A stretch of DNA of 64,000 bases, from the NCBI GenBank assembly GCA_051294375.1, contig CM119266.1:7712606-7776605 (forward strand), given 5' to 3'. This DNA comes from Paraspadella gotoi (lineage: Eukaryota; Chaetognatha). Positions within the stretch are counted from its first letter, which is position 1; each line of letters begins with the position of its first letter. A model generated the notes under the pieces. That model had not been told where the DNA came from, did no database searches, and was given only the letters and a program-made list of their open reading frames with translations. Position numbers and translations under genes: made by a program. Below are positions 53,101 through 64,000 of this stretch, one piece after another.

Positions 53101-55728
53101 GAGAACGACGGAACCAAAAGAGAAAGAATGAGTCGATCCCCTCTTCCCGAATCCCTGCGTCTCGATCTGTCGCCGCGAGACGAGGGCGCCGCCCGTCGAC
53201 GTCGTTCACGCGACGAGGCGGCGCTCTCGGCGCCGAAGGACCTCCCTCCAGCCAGATCGCGCCATCTACCGGCTTCGTCGGCGCCGCGCGACATTCCCGG
53301 CGCCAGATCTCGAAAGTCAGCGTCACTGACGACGCCGTCATCCGCGTCGCCGTCGTCGTCGCCTCCGTTTTTGAAGCCGTTAACGTCGCCGGCGAACAGG
53401 TTGAGAGGGAGGAAGTCCAATAAATGTATATTAAATATTATTATATTTATTTCATGGAACCGTGTTGTTTACTTGTTGTATTTATATGTTTATGTACCTT
53501 ACTTTATTTGCATTTCAAAAATTCTCCCATGTCATCTTTTTTCTTCACGCCTTGACATGATTCCCAGATCGCGATCCCCTTCCGCCGACGCTTCTCCTTC
53601 CACGCCCACCCCTCGCCTCTCTCCGCCAACCATTTCCGGCGCCACCCCGCGTCTCTCTCCGCCAAGGGCTCCGGGCGCCACTCCCCGCCTTTCGCCACTT
53701 CCCACGGCGACGCCAGGACGCCAGAGCCTCACGGGAGGACAGGAGCAGAGACGGCCATCGAGAGATGGCGTTCTAGGTTCACCTAGAGACGTCGGGACTA
53801 GAGACGGCACTCAGGCGTCGCCGAGGGGCGCCGGTGATTCTACCAAACCGCGACGTCGAACGTCACCCCATCCGGAAGAGCGACGCCGACTTCCCCGTCG
53901 ACGCCTCCGCCGCTGCAGGTGAGTTAAATTTTAAATTCGCCATTCTATACTCATTTATTATTATTATATATTCAAATTTAATCTCCAGAGCATTTTGAAG
54001 CGCGACTCAACACAAGATCGGCGTCGATCTTTCACCAAACAAAATCCAATCGCCGAAGACGACGAAGAGACGACGACGACGACGACGACACCCGCTCCGC
54101 AAGATCGAGAAGAGATTCTGTAAGTCCGGGTCGGGACAAGAAGGACAAGAAGAAGCGGAAGGGAGGGAAAGGAAAAGACAATGAAGTCAAGAAGGACAAA
54201 GGACGAAAGTCGTCGTCGACTGATAAAGATTCGCCGCTTCGATCCTACGAAGACGATTACAGTTCGTTCAGCGATTACGAGAGCGATGAAGACAAAAAGA
54301 AAGATAAACGAGGAAAGGACAAAGAGAAGGACAAAAAGATCGAGGGAAAGGTCCAAGAGAGACGGAGGAGCGTCAACGACGAATCTAATCGTCGCCCCAG
54401 CAAAGACGAAGTCAAGGGCGAAGTCAAGGGCGAAGTCAAGGGCGAAGTCAAGGACGAAGTCAAGGACGAAGTCAAGGACGAAATCAAGAGCGAAATCGAA
54501 GCGAGAGTCGAAAAAAGTCTTGACGAAGAGAGAAACGATGTCTCGACGAAGAAAGACGAAGTCAGTTCGATTTGCGACGATTTCGAGGAGACGCCAGCGA
54601 CGAACACGAGGTCAAAGACGACGGCGGGTCACGTTGAAGGCAAAGGTTAATACCGTTAATTTTAATCAGTATCGCGTGACTCTAAAAAAATTAATAATTA
54701 ATATTTAATTTTAATCTTTGTTCTCTTTCAGTCGCGGAGATTTTGGCGGAAGAGGCGGCTAAGGCCAAAGCCGCTGCTGATGCCGCTGAAGCAGCCGCCG
54801 ACGCAGCGATGGACGCGCGAATTAGGCGTCTGCTCGATTCCAGCGACGAAGAAACTTCGAAGGAAAAGAAACAAAAGAAGAAACAAACTTCGGATCGAAT
54901 CATCGCCGATAATGTGATTCGAACGGTTGACAGAGAGAATAAGGTAATGGAGAGAAGGGCATGGGGTGAGAGGGGGGAGANNNNNNNNNNNNNNNNNNNN
55001 NNNNNAAACCGATTTTCAGTTACCGATTTTCAGATACCTGGTTACACATATGGATTTCTCTTTCACAATTCCTCATTTCCCATTCATATTTTTTTATAAA
55101 ACATAAATGCCCATTGCCCATAAATTAAGGCTAAAAGTATCTTCGGTTTTTGGCAGATCTTCAAAAATAGTTTTTCCCAATCTGTTTTTGACAACTTTTT
55201 CTTTCGGTCTGAAGGTTGAAGGTTAGGGTTAGGGATTAGGTTTGGGTTAGGGATAAGGTTAGGGTTAGGGATTAGAAATTAGGTTAAGAATTTGGTTATA
55301 ACTTTAAGAACATATTTAATTTAATAATGAATTTGATTACGGGATAAAGGAACAGAGATGGAGCGCTCTGGGAAAAAATAGCCAGAAAACGTTATGGGTC
55401 AACCTTATTGTCAGAAAGTTTCCCCGAGGGGAAACAAAAGATTTCTTCTCTCTTCTCTTCCTCCTTCTCTCCTCCCATCTTCCCTCCTTTCAATTCCCCC
55501 CTCTCTACGTCCTTTCCCCACCTTCTCCACCTGAAATATGAAGGTGTTGAAGAAGAGGAGGAAGAGGATGATGAGGGCGAAGAGTATGCCCAAATCCTGG
55601 AGGACGTGGAGGAGGAGTAGGACGACGTCGTCAACGGGGAAGACCTCGACGAAGGAGTTGAAGAGAACGTCGACGAGGAGGAGGAAGTGTTGGAGGAAGA
55701 GGATCACGAAGTAGCGGACGCTGTCCAT
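47984..55728 (-). CDS. TMEM138: Transmembrane protein 138 (ciliary transition zone)
   Basis: A small four-span membrane protein of the ciliary transition zone. Three exons (55531-55728, 48901-49029, 47984-48139) give 160 residues, against 162 in human. The order matches the family: YFVILFLQHFLLLVDVLFNSF, then LQDLGILFALIILFLLFFNTF-IFQ at the exon 1 end; AGLVSILVSKF and LHAWTLRLRW in exon 2; then FYCIQRTFSLAYYYFYKRTA and DPRYYEDGPWLR in exon 3. Exon 1 lies on the far side of the inverted duplication and two N gaps. In this scaffold intron 1 is therefore 6.5 kb and contains an inverted copy of exons 2 and 3. If the right arm is an artefact the intron is much shorter. Confidence 0.9.
49286..50633. 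other. Three N gaps in the palindrome centre
   Basis: N runs at 49286-49571, 49682-49950 and 50300-50633. By comparison with the right arm the true missing sequence is only about 120, 90 and 60 bases, so the N lengths are overestimates. Confidence 0.85.
49572..51237. repeat. ~600-bp repeat units in direct and inverted copies at the palindrome centre
   Basis: The unit runs CAAATTTGTTTTTAAGTTAC ... CTTCGGTTTTTGGCAGAAATGG ... GAATGCTTGGAGTTGGACTG ... AAAAGTGACCTCTTTTTTGTGCACAGGACTGTA ... CAGAGCTACAGCACC. Two direct copies (49572-50157, 50158-50780) are followed by one inverted copy (50781-51237). A diverged piece occurs at 55020-55170. TACAGTCCTGTGCA-type ends next to TA, also at 49117 and 51477 as TACAGACCTGTGC, resemble terminal repeats of Tc1/mariner-derived elements. 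Confidence 0.7.
51561..52593 (+). pseudogene. Inverted extra copy of TMEM138 exons 2 and 3
   Basis: Exon 2 copy 51561-51689 and exon 3 copy 52438-52593 encode the same residues as 48901-49029 and 47984-48139 with splice sites intact. There is no exon 1 in plus orientation upstream, so this copy cannot make the protein. It is most likely an assembly duplicate. Confidence 0.8.
53128..54980 (+). pseudogene. Inverted, truncated extra copy of MAP9-like exons 1-4
   Basis: It repeats MSRSPLPESL through DRENK of the minus-strand gene, then ends at an N gap. Exon 2 is frameshifted near its end and exon 3 lacks bases in its GAC run. The W-spaced C-terminal half is absent. Confidence 0.8.
54981..55005. 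other. Assembly gap (25 N)
   Basis: Fixed-length gap ending the right arm of the inverted duplication. The contig that follows starts with a diverged piece of the ~600-bp repeat. Confidence 0.95.
55215..55275. repeat. Degenerate telomere-like (TTAGGG)n run
   Basis: GGTTAGGGTTAGGGATTAGG and further imperfect units lie in TMEM138 intron 1, just inside a contig end. The orientation is opposite to the run at 7015-7065. Confidence 0.7.
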
Positions 55729-56293
55729 TTGTTTTTTTGGGGGGGCGAGGGGGAAGGGGAGGAAGAGGAGAAGAGAAAGGGGAGGCGGTTTCGAGGCGAG
55801 TCGCTGCTTTGTTTTGTTTTGTTTTGTGTTTCTTTGCTGTCAGAGTCACTTCACTCGGCTGTCAATTTCATTTTTGGGGTTTTCGATTTAGATCTGAATA
55901 TCAATGACAAGCGAAGACAATTGCAGGGTGAAACATTACACTACGTTTTGTGCAAAATCGTTATTATAAAACTACAAGAAAGACGGAGTGAGAGTAAATA
56001 ATGTAATTTGGTTAAAAATATAAAGGCGTTCCGTAAATCCAAATTTAAAACAAACTAACTCAAGAATAATTTTTGAGCGAAATCGATTTAAAATTTGCCA
56101 GTTTCTTTCTTTTTCTTTGTAATCCTTTTTTATCTTATCATACGCTCTTCTATCTTCTTATCCTCTTCTCATTTTCTTCTTCCTTCTCCTCCTCTTCCTC
56201 CTCCTCCTCCTCAAATCTCCAATACATCTCCTCTTTCTCCTCCTCCTCTTCAAATTTCCTCTTCTTTCTCTCTCTTCCTTCTCCTCCTCCTCC
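55729..56293. promoter_or_regulatory. TMEM138 5' flank / CFAP144 3' flank
   Basis: This 565-base intergenic region includes a TCC/TCCTCC-rich stretch (56160-56290) at the CFAP144 end. No recognisable promoter motif was found. Confidence 0.4.
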
Positions 56294-59200
56294 TCAGCCC
56301 CTGTTCTCCGCCTCCTTTATCCTCCAGGCCGTCTCCATGAATTTCGTCATGGGACAGACGACCCTTTGATGATTGATCCTCGGGTCCGACCTCAGACCCT
56401 CGACGAGCGGTTTGTGATCCCAACCAACTTCCTGCGCCTCCGTTTGCGGGAAGGGGAACTTGGCTCTGGGGGTGCTGGCGTAGCGAGCCTGTTGAGACAG
56501 ATAGGAGATAGGGAGAGTGAAAGGAGGGTAAGGACATGGCAAGATTAAGGTATGTCAGAAAAGACGAGAAGGGCAAGGCGCATAAGGGGTAAGGGGGAGG
56601 GAGTAGAAGACGATTAATTCATGAGGGAAGGCAGAAAAAGAAAAAAAAGATATTTAGATTATTTAGATGCTAATTTAGTGGAATTTTTATATTTATATTT
56701 AGATGCTAATTTAGTGGAACAAAAATCTAATTTGCATGTTGCAGTGATGTCTAAATTTGAGACAATTTGTAAAGTATTTGAAATTTTTATTGCGAAGTAG
56801 TTTTTCTATAGTAATTTATTTTCTCGCACTTAACGACAGGATATCGTTCGTTCTTGATTTTACTCAAGGCGTACTCCTAGTAATGAAACCTATCTAAAAC
56901 GATTTTATAACCAAAATTAGTTTTTACGAAGGCAATTTTTAAAAGAGTTTTTACCTTACCAACCGACCGAAAGCTTACCTATCACTAAGATTCGATTAAT
57001 CCTAGAAAATGAATTTGTACAGCTCGTTACGAGCCTAGAGCCATACAAGTTTAAATAAATAATTGAAACAAGGTCTGTGGGATAAAATCGAATTTGAAAT
57101 TGATCATCCAATATAAAATAAGAATAAAACCTATACAGGTCATAAATAAAAATCATTGTACCTGTACTCCCATGTGTAAACTTTAATTAAAACCTATACA
57201 AGTTTCAAATGCCATTGATTTAAATGTAACAATAAAACAAATTATATCGCCTTCTAAATAATTTAAATAAAACTATGAAAAAATTTTAAGCCTTTTGTTT
57301 TTCATATTTTGTACATTGCGGCCTCTCTCGTGGAACCAGGGAAGTCATTTGGCTTTTTTTGTTCTTAGTCTTTGGCATCAACGAAATGCCCCATTTTCTT
57401 GTCATGGTCATTGGTCAAGCCTTTCTTTGTGCCCCATAAAAAAGGGAACATCAGGCCAGCTGGATCGAATATAATATTTCCATGTTATAAAACAAAACTT
57501 TTGTTATCTGAAGAACTTTTACAATGGATAATTTAAGAAACGCGATCGACTATCATTGGCACAAGAAGGAAACGATGATCACAGCCAGCGACGCGGACAT
57601 CCGACTGCGCGTGGGACTGGCGATCCTCGCCGGCGTGGACGACCCCGAGAGCGACTTCTTCGCCCTGCGCGGAACGCCTCACATCGTGGAACGGATCTTC
57701 AAACTCGCCACCCAAGAACGGAGATTGATGCCACACGTCAAGGTGGGAGGATATGGATTAATATTCTCATGGAACAATACCATGAATTTTTCTCATAATA
57801 AAATAAGTTGGAGGAGCATTTGGAGAGGGTGGTGTTAGAGACTTTGGAACCTCAGTGATTGCCTCCATACGCGTTTATACTAGCGCCGTTACATTTAGCT
57901 AACGTAAAACGCCGATATTATGTATTAAACCAGCAATTCATTTTTAAAACACTGCTGCAACCCACATGGCAGCAACGACGTACTTTTAGGAAGCTTAGAG
58001 AAGTCAATGTAGCTATCAATAAAACAATATCTTAGTAAAATGATTAACCAATAACCATTTGTATGTACTTATGTGAATCTCTCCCAGATTTCTAAGAGCA
58101 CGAACGACATGGAGATGAAAGGAACTCTCTTGGGTCCGAATAACGAACTTTCTCCTTCCGAAGAGGAATCCTTTTCCTTCTTATCCGATCTGACCGAAGA
58201 CGGGAGCGGACCCATCATGCACTTCTCCATCCAAGGCTCCCTCCAAGGCGGCACACCCGTCCTGTTCCCCACACCGACCGGCATCAAGGTCAGCATGATG
58301 CCTTTCATCCTGGGCGCGTCTTTTGACGAATGCAAGTTGCCCCAATACTTGCAACCATACTGGAAGATAATCAAGAAGTGCGCCATCAAGGAGGTTTGGA
58401 AGGGAAGAGCCAAGCTCGCCCACCCCTTCTGGAAACGGACGAGCGCGTTGGGGAAGGTCTGCTACTTGACCGTCCTCGAGGAAACGTTGCAGGAGGGAGA
58501 GACGCAGTTTCATCCGGGGCTTTGGACGCACTGCATGGGGAAAGTTGAAAGTCAAACGACAGGGAAAAAAGGTGAGGTATCGAAAACTGAAGACAGCACT
58601 TCCTCACTTGACATTCGCCGATCTTTCGTCATTATAAACTTAATTGACGCCTCGGGGTCAGAAGTCAAGATTCAATAAACCAATCGGTAGACAATCATTT
58701 GATTGACGTTGTCACTTTCGTCTTTAACCCTCGCCCCCTCCCACCCTCTCCTTAAAGAAACGATAAGCGGGGGTGGCGGAATGAATTATCGTTTTCGATC
58801 GCTGCCACGAGAGACCGGCGCACAGATCGATGTGGAGGAGGAAGATGAGGAGGCAGAAAAATACACTTTTATCTTTCGTCCCTGGAAAAGCAAGAGACGG
58901 CGAATGACCAGACATATGGTGAGTAATTGTTTTACTTATTTTTTTAATGAACTAAATGAATGAAATTTAAATCTAACAGTCTTCTACAAACTCGATTCTT
59001 AAATCCCCCCCCAACCAACACTCTTCCCAGATCTACCCCCAGACCCGTATGGTTCTCGATGGCGGCGTCTACATGACGACCAACGTCGACGACTCCGTCA
59101 CCGCCTTCGACTGCAAACTCGATCCCAACATCCACGGGGACGAACCGATCGGACGGCTCGGCTGCGTCGAGCATCTACGCCCTTTCCTGCCGCAGCCGAC

Positions 59201-60407
59201 GCCGCTGCGCTACCACCGGTTGTACTGGATGACGGACCGGACGCCCTTCGAGTGCGTTCCGGCCACGGAAACGGTCTATCGGCAGTTTTTCAGCCTGGTC
59301 ACGGGGGACGTGGGGCTTTGGTTCGAGGACGAGTCGACTCCGAACCCGCTCGGGGTCAGACCGGACCCCAAGGTGACCAGGGTGGTCAAGGGTTCGCGGT
59401 TCGACAACGAGTTTCAAGCTTTTCGTTCTTATCCGTGGGTCGGGCGTCGTCTGCTCGATTATCTTAACAAAAATGTCGGTAATAGGATTTCCCGGTTCGT
59501 CACGCGTTTGTGTGGTAGAGGGAGAAATGATTGAGCTTTTATCAAAAAAAGTGATTTACTTGAAAGAACTTTTCAAGTGAGTCGTAAAGTGCTTTAACAT
59601 TTAATTAAGTTCTGAAACCAGTTTTTGATTATTGATTGTTTTCATTGACCTTTCTACATTACTTTTTGACTTTATGAAAGTCATGTTGACCAGTATCTCA
59701 TCTATAGAAGACGAATTAAAAACGATGTATGGCCATTGGCCAATACTTATTCTTAACCGTCAGTTTCAATGTTTGGACGGGTTTGGTTGGAAGATTCTTA
59801 AGATGTAGTTGTATTTCGTAATCCGCTTTGTTTTTTAGTTAATTGTTTCGATATTTCTATACATTGTTTTCCTTTCTATTCATAATGTTTTTATAGTATA
59901 GATTGGAATCACGGTGACCATTGACTACCTCAATCGATTTTTACGTTGTGTTGACGCTTGTTGCGTCCACAGTTGACGCTTTTTAGTTACAATTTAGTTA
60001 TGAGTATGTTTTTCACATTTATACTTTGAAAATACAATTTTTAACTGTTTCTTTGTCTCCACTTTTAATAAAATATTTTTTTCTGAGGCAATTGTGATCA
60101 GAAATACGAAATAGTTTTGATAGCTGGCTCCACTCGCCACGCCCATCGCTGTTTAAAAACTGACCTGGACCCTGTGAAAGGCTTGATCTTCGACCCCCAA
60201 AAGGGCCTTTGAATTGGGCTTGTCAGCGAGATCGTGAAATTTGGTGTAAGGGTTGATGGTGAACTCTGTGAAGAGGCTCGTCCGCCTGTTCTCCTTCAAG
60301 ACGGTCTCCACGAAGACGGCGTTTTGATGGACAAGATTGACGGGTGGTTTGGGAGGGAGGACCCGAGGCTTGGAGGTTTGAGGAGGAGGTGGGGCGCTCT
60401 CCGTCAT
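56294..60407 (-). CDS. CFAP144: Cilia- and flagella-associated protein 144 (FAM183 family)
   Basis: A small protein on the inside of ciliary doublet microtubules. Two exons (60165-60407, 56294-56488) close in phase to 145 residues. Family features are VHQNAVFVETVLKENRR (family form VH-AI-NEI-LKE), the INPYTKFH block, and in exon 2 KFPFPQTEAQEVGWD-KPL with DPRINH-RV. The start ATG at 60407 precedes a short proline-rich leader. The 3.7-kb intron contains two plus-strand genes, and an X-box-like palindrome lies about 180 bases upstream of the start. Confidence 0.88.
57524..58678 (+). CDS. Unrecognised 269-residue protein nested in the CFAP144 intron
   Basis: Two exons (57524-57742 and 58088-58678) join in phase at K/ISKS, with a GTGGGA donor and a CTCCCAG acceptor. 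The product is soluble, without signal peptide or membrane segment. It opens MDNLRNAIDYHWHKKE and contains LAILAGVDDPESDFFALRG and PFILGASFDECKLPQYLQPY, with tryptophans and cysteines scattered through the second half. Codon use is GC-rich like the neighbouring real genes, which supports it being coding. I do not recognise the family. It lies antisense to CFAP144, about 100 bases upstream of another plus-strand gene. Confidence 0.75.
58781..59534 (+). CDS. Unrecognised 213-residue protein nested in the CFAP144 intron
   Basis: Exons 58781-58918 and 59031-59534 join at M/IYPQ with a GTGAGT donor and a CTTCCCAG acceptor. Exon 1 is basic-acidic (QIDVEEEDEEAEKYTF, KSKRRRMTRH). Exon 2 is GC-rich and contains MVLDGGVYMTTNVDDSVTAF, YWMTDRTPFE and LWFEDESTPNPLG. 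There is no signal peptide. An upstream in-frame ATG at 58703 would add 26 hydrophobic residues, so the start is uncertain. Only 102 bases separate its ATG from the previous stop, so read-through of one transcript or a shared promoter is possible. Family unknown. Confidence 0.72.
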
Positions 60408-60585
60408 CTTGACTTGGTTATTTTTCTTTTCTTTTCAATTCATCGATTCATTTTTTTAAAAAATTTTTGTTGGTTTTTCGGTTGAAAACAGAATTTATGT
60501 TTTGTTTTAATTAATAAGTCGTAGTTTTTTTAATCTTTTCCGGGAAGTCGGAACTCGCGACTGAACTGTTGGTGTTTTACTCTCC

Positions 60586-60599
60586 GTTGTTATGACAAC
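60586..60599. promoter_or_regulatory. RFX X-box-like palindrome upstream of CFAP144
   Basis: GTTGTTATGACAAC fits the RFX half-site arrangement (RYYNYY, two-base spacer, RRNRAC). It lies about 180 bases upstream of the CFAP144 start codon. RFX factors drive ciliary genes in animals. Chance occurrence cannot be excluded. Confidence 0.5.
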
Positions 60600-61145
60600 C
60601 GCGAAGGGACCGAAGAACTTGAAAGCTTTTAATTTTGAAGCCTGACAGAAAAAAAAATATATCGAGTATTACATCATTAAAATTAAGAATATTAATTATT
60701 AGAATAACAAAGAATCAACTTGATCAAACGTAATGAATTCGGTAGAACAATTATAAAAAAATATTCATTCGTTCTAATTATTACGCAATAAGCATAGATT
60801 AGAGGGCATCAATTTGGGGCGCGAAATTTTAACAAGAAAATGCACAATTACGCATTGATAACTTAATTACTAATATAATGGCAAAGATCATGAGAGTATT
60901 TTTTTAATAATGAGCAAAGTACAAAGAATACTGAATCGTTAAAAAGGTAGAATTTAAAATTTTATTTAGATTTAATCTCAGGGGCAAACGACGCCGATTT
61001 TTTCACCCTTTTTTTTACGCATTGTTGTATTTTTTTTTCTCGATAGCCGCCTCGTTACCAACCAATGATCGAAATTCTTTTTTAATCGATTATTTATTTC
61101 ATTTCGGTTTTCGTGTTTCTTCTTTTCTTATTCGTTTTCTTCAAG
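60600..61145. other. Intergenic stretch between CFAP144 and FBXO15
   Basis: AT-rich DNA without a supported gene or notable repeat. It forms the rest of the CFAP144 upstream region and the FBXO15 3' flank. Confidence 0.5.
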
Positions 61146-63957
61146 TCAATAATTCCTCCCGAACCAAGAGTTGACGAGCTTCTTGTGGAGTCCCACCTCG
61201 AATCGAACAACCCGCATCTTCGCCCCCTCCTCCTCCTCCCTCGCCACTTCCTCCATGACCCTGCACACATCCACGACGACTTTGACGCGACCGTGGATCT
61301 CGTGGACGCCGTGCTGGATTCGCGGCGCCGTCGATGCCGGGCGCCGGCGCTGCGACGTCGCGGACGATGACGATGACATCAGATTCATGTCGAGAAGGTA
61401 ACCAGAGGCCTCAAGATCTTCGAATGCTAAAAAAGGAAGACGGGTCTGAGCTGAGAAAGTTTTACTAACGACCAATTTAAAGTTATATCTTTTGTTCAAA
61501 AACTCGATTATTATTTTGGTCGTTTGGCCAGTCAAGCAGCAAACAGCAGCAAACATTTTGGCAAACAGCAACAACATCAAAGAAAGAGAGAGCAACCCCA
61601 TCACTTTCCTTCCCGTCCAGCCTCACCCATCTCCTTGAACAGCACGGGCGAGGTCACCGCGATGAAGGGCTTCTTCAATTCGTCAACGACGACGACGTCG
61701 ACCACGACGACGCCAGCGACGACGCCTTTGAAGAGCTCCGTCCGCCAGTCGAAGCCGAGGGAGTCGACGAGGAGATTGACGGAGTCTTCTGGATGGTCGG
61801 GCCTGATGAGGGTGAGGGGGATGTGGGTGGAGTCGGCTGAGGAGGATGAATGTGGAGATGAATTAATGTAAGAAAGATTCAACGAATGAATCATTTAACC
61901 GAATTAACTCACGATCGATCTCTTTTCGGCAGAAGACGTCGTTGAATCTTTGCTTCCAAAGAGACTTGCGCTGCTTTCGCATCTCCACCATCACGTCGAA
62001 ACCTTGGAGTCCGAATCTGAGGATGAAACGTGTTGTGGATTGTAGTATGGAGCAACGGATAAAAGATGACAAAAGAAATCGAATCTTCAGAAGCCAATTA
62101 CAATTGGAGCACAGTGATTTGTGGATTCAAAATATATAATTTGCATATTCTCGTTTTTTGATTTAGTCTTGATAAATTTCATGAAATAAAAAGCACTTGA
62201 TCCTTTTAACCTGTCACCATATGCCGTCACCATAATCGATCTTAAAAATTTTGAATTACGTGTATAAAAGTTAAAATGGCTAATAATAAGTAAAACATAA
62301 TTATTCGAAAACTCTTTCAAAACCTTCTCTGACTGGCGTAGGCACAAGAGCGCGAGGTCAAAGAATACACCGAGACATATCCTCCACTCCCAATCTCTCC
62401 AATCCCCGCTTTCTCCGAAACCTCGAACTGATGTCGTCGTCGTGTCCTCGAAACGGCTCCGGCCTCCGAGCCACGCCCATCGTCGTCGCCTCCAACGCTA
62501 GAGGGAGGAGGTGGTGGTGATGAAGAGAGACGGAGACGAAGGCGAGGGAATCGGGACGGCTACACCAAGTGGCGAGGAGAGTGGATGAGGTGGTGAACGA
62601 AGGATGGCAGGAAGGGGCGTAGGGGTTGCGTGGAGAATGGCGAGACAAAGGGGAGGTGGATGGTAGTTCGGCGTTGATTTCGCCGTTGCCATCTTCGTCT
62701 TTGTCTCCGGGATCTCGATTCTGCAGAATTCTGACGAATACCGGCGACGCTTTTGGATCGACGCCGCGTGCGGCGCCGTTGGGACCGGCCAAAGCGGCGT
62801 CGGCGGAAGCGCCGAAGAAGTCGCCATCTTCTACCGGCGGCGTCATGAGATCGCGCCGCGTCAGCAGCGCCACGCAGGCTCGTTGGCGCAGTGGCGGTGA
62901 TGACTGATTGACCGGAAGCGTCAAAGGAATGAGGACGATGAAGCGAATCGAATCAATGGAGGACAGGGAAGGCAACTCCAAATCTGAAAATCTGAGATAA
63001 AACATAAAACTCGCTCGATCTTACTTCCTCCAAACTGTTCCTGTGCTCGTTCTCCTACAAGTTCCCCGTTCCCACGACCGCTTCCCCGCCTATTTCACCG
63101 CCCTTTCCCCAACCCGTTGCCTCGCCTGTTCCCACTTTTGTACCCCTTCGCGCTCCATCACCCACCGGATGGAGGAGCTCATCGAAAAATCCATCGGGCG
63201 TTTGTCCTGTGCGGAGAAAACGAACGTCTTGGCGTTGGCGAAGGGCGACGCCGATCGGGTCGTCACCCACATCTCCCAATGAAGATCCAAATCCTGGAGG
63301 ATCTTATTGAAGTTTGGGAGGCCTTGGAACATCCTCGTCGATTGAAGGTGTTTTGAGAGAACTGGATGGAAAGAGGAAAGAAGGCGAGTGGGAGAGATTA
63401 AGGAAGGTAAAAAATTATGATTTCTTTCTTTCTTTCTATTTTTTATCTTCCATCCACCAGTCGCAGCTGGTCACAAGTCTAACAGTTTTCAGCCAATCAT
63501 AATCACGGGAATAAGGAAGATCAAAAAAATTCGTTCTTTCTCTCTGTCTTGTCTTTTCTTTTCTTTTCTTTTTTATTCTTTTCCCTCCTCCTCCCTCTTT
63601 ACCCGCGTTCCTCCTTTTCTTGCAACCCAGCACGTAAGCCTCCTTCACTTTTCCCTCACACACCAACCTCCTCACCGCCTCCCCCGCATTATTTCCTCCT
63701 CCTCCTTCGCCTCTCCTCCCCCTTCTCGCCAAAGCTTCCTCCCTCTTCCACCAGGGGAGCCACAGGGCGTCGTCGTCGGCCAACGACTTCCATTTCTTGG
63801 AGACAAAAGAACATCGGTTGATGTCAAGAGGGGGAAGGAAGGAGAAGATTTTGAGGAGGAGCTCGGAGGGGAGGAGGTCGAAGGGGAAGGGAGAGGAGGA
63901 GGAGGAGGAGGAAGAGGATGCGAGAGAGGATTTCGAGTTTTTTCGAGACGTCGCCAT
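61146..63957 (-). CDS. FBXO15: F-box only protein 15
   Basis: A substrate-receptor candidate of an SCF ubiquitin ligase. The N-terminal F-box reads LLPSELLLKIFSFLPPLDINRCSFVSKKW with DDALW. Later exons carry LDLHWEMWV, LPSLSSIDSIRF, FVSVSLHHHHL, FGLQGFDVMVEM, the LGFDWRTELFKG...FIAVTSPV block, and a C-terminal NSWFGRNY. This order and the WFG-x-x-Y end match FBXO15. Supported junctions give exons 62371 (donor side), 61913-62016, 61627-61836 and 61146-61426; the exon edges between 62990 and 63480 remain unclear. The start ATG at 63957 is followed by a serine run. Much of the middle part is Ser/Pro/Arg-rich. Confidence 0.82.
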
Positions 63958-64000
63958 TTCGAGGATGTTTTTTCTGGTTACTTTTATATCTATAAATCAA

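Larger units (their letters stand above)
50781..54980. repeat. Large inverted duplication, right arm
   Basis: Reverse complement of the left arm. Its outer end stops in MAP9-like intron 4 sequence exactly at the N gap 54981-55005, with no continuation of that gene. Frame-breaking indels relative to the left arm occur in the MAP9-like copy (SPHPEERRR instead of SPPSGRATP, and missing bases in the GAC run). Confidence 0.9.

Overview
The window is nuclear DNA of an animal. It is AT-rich and intron-rich, introns follow GT-AG rules, and it carries conserved genes for motile or sensory cilia plus a CYP2-clan P450 and eukaryotic tRNAs. Coding exons are clearly richer in G and C than the surrounding DNA. 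I cannot name the species; the compact gene bodies, the divergence from vertebrate sequences and the unfamiliar repeats would fit a non-bilaterian such as a sponge, but that is a guess. Several 25-base or longer N runs and one-base disagreements between duplicated stretches show a draft scaffold.

Layout. Six genes lie head to tail on the minus strand. From low to high coordinate they are DYNC2H1 (tail, linker and start of AAA1, running off the left edge), TTLL1, a MAP9-like tryptophan-spaced coiled-coil protein, TMEM138, CFAP144 (FAM183) and FBXO15. At least four, probably five, serve cilia or microtubules: retrograde intraflagellar transport motor, tubulin polyglutamylase, microtubule-associated protein, transition-zone membrane protein and doublet-microtubule inner protein. 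Five plus-strand protein genes sit inside introns of these hosts. An 18.1-kb DYNC2H1 intron holds a 766-residue type II membrane protein with a stalk of about 28 consecutive 18-residue repeats and a C-terminal head. A 7.7-kb TTLL1 intron holds a small secreted protein with the same head domain and a complete P450. The CFAP144 intron holds two unrecognised genes. A tRNA-Asp and a tRNA-Glu lie in introns.

Exon models were built by hand from splice sites. Reading phase closes over 23 DYNC2H1 exons, 8 P450 exons, 8 MAP9-like exons, 5 exons of each head-domain gene, and both exons of CFAP144. TTLL1 closes over 10 exons only if one missing base in exon 4 is allowed.

Repeats. Non-coding DNA is full of (GA/CT)n tracts, several forming the polypyrimidine tract of a splice acceptor; a composite element ending in an AGGCTCGA hairpin; a tandem ~130-bp family; 18-bp, 38-bp and ~600-bp tandem repeats; a short ATGCAAAT-containing motif; SINE-like units; and degenerate TTAGGG runs.

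Assembly. Positions 30993-32010 and 32036-33048 are the same sequence on either side of a 25-N gap, most likely unmerged contig ends. Positions ~45595-50157 and ~50781-54980 are inverted copies. Gene logic favours the left arm as authentic and the right arm as a redundant fold-back copy.
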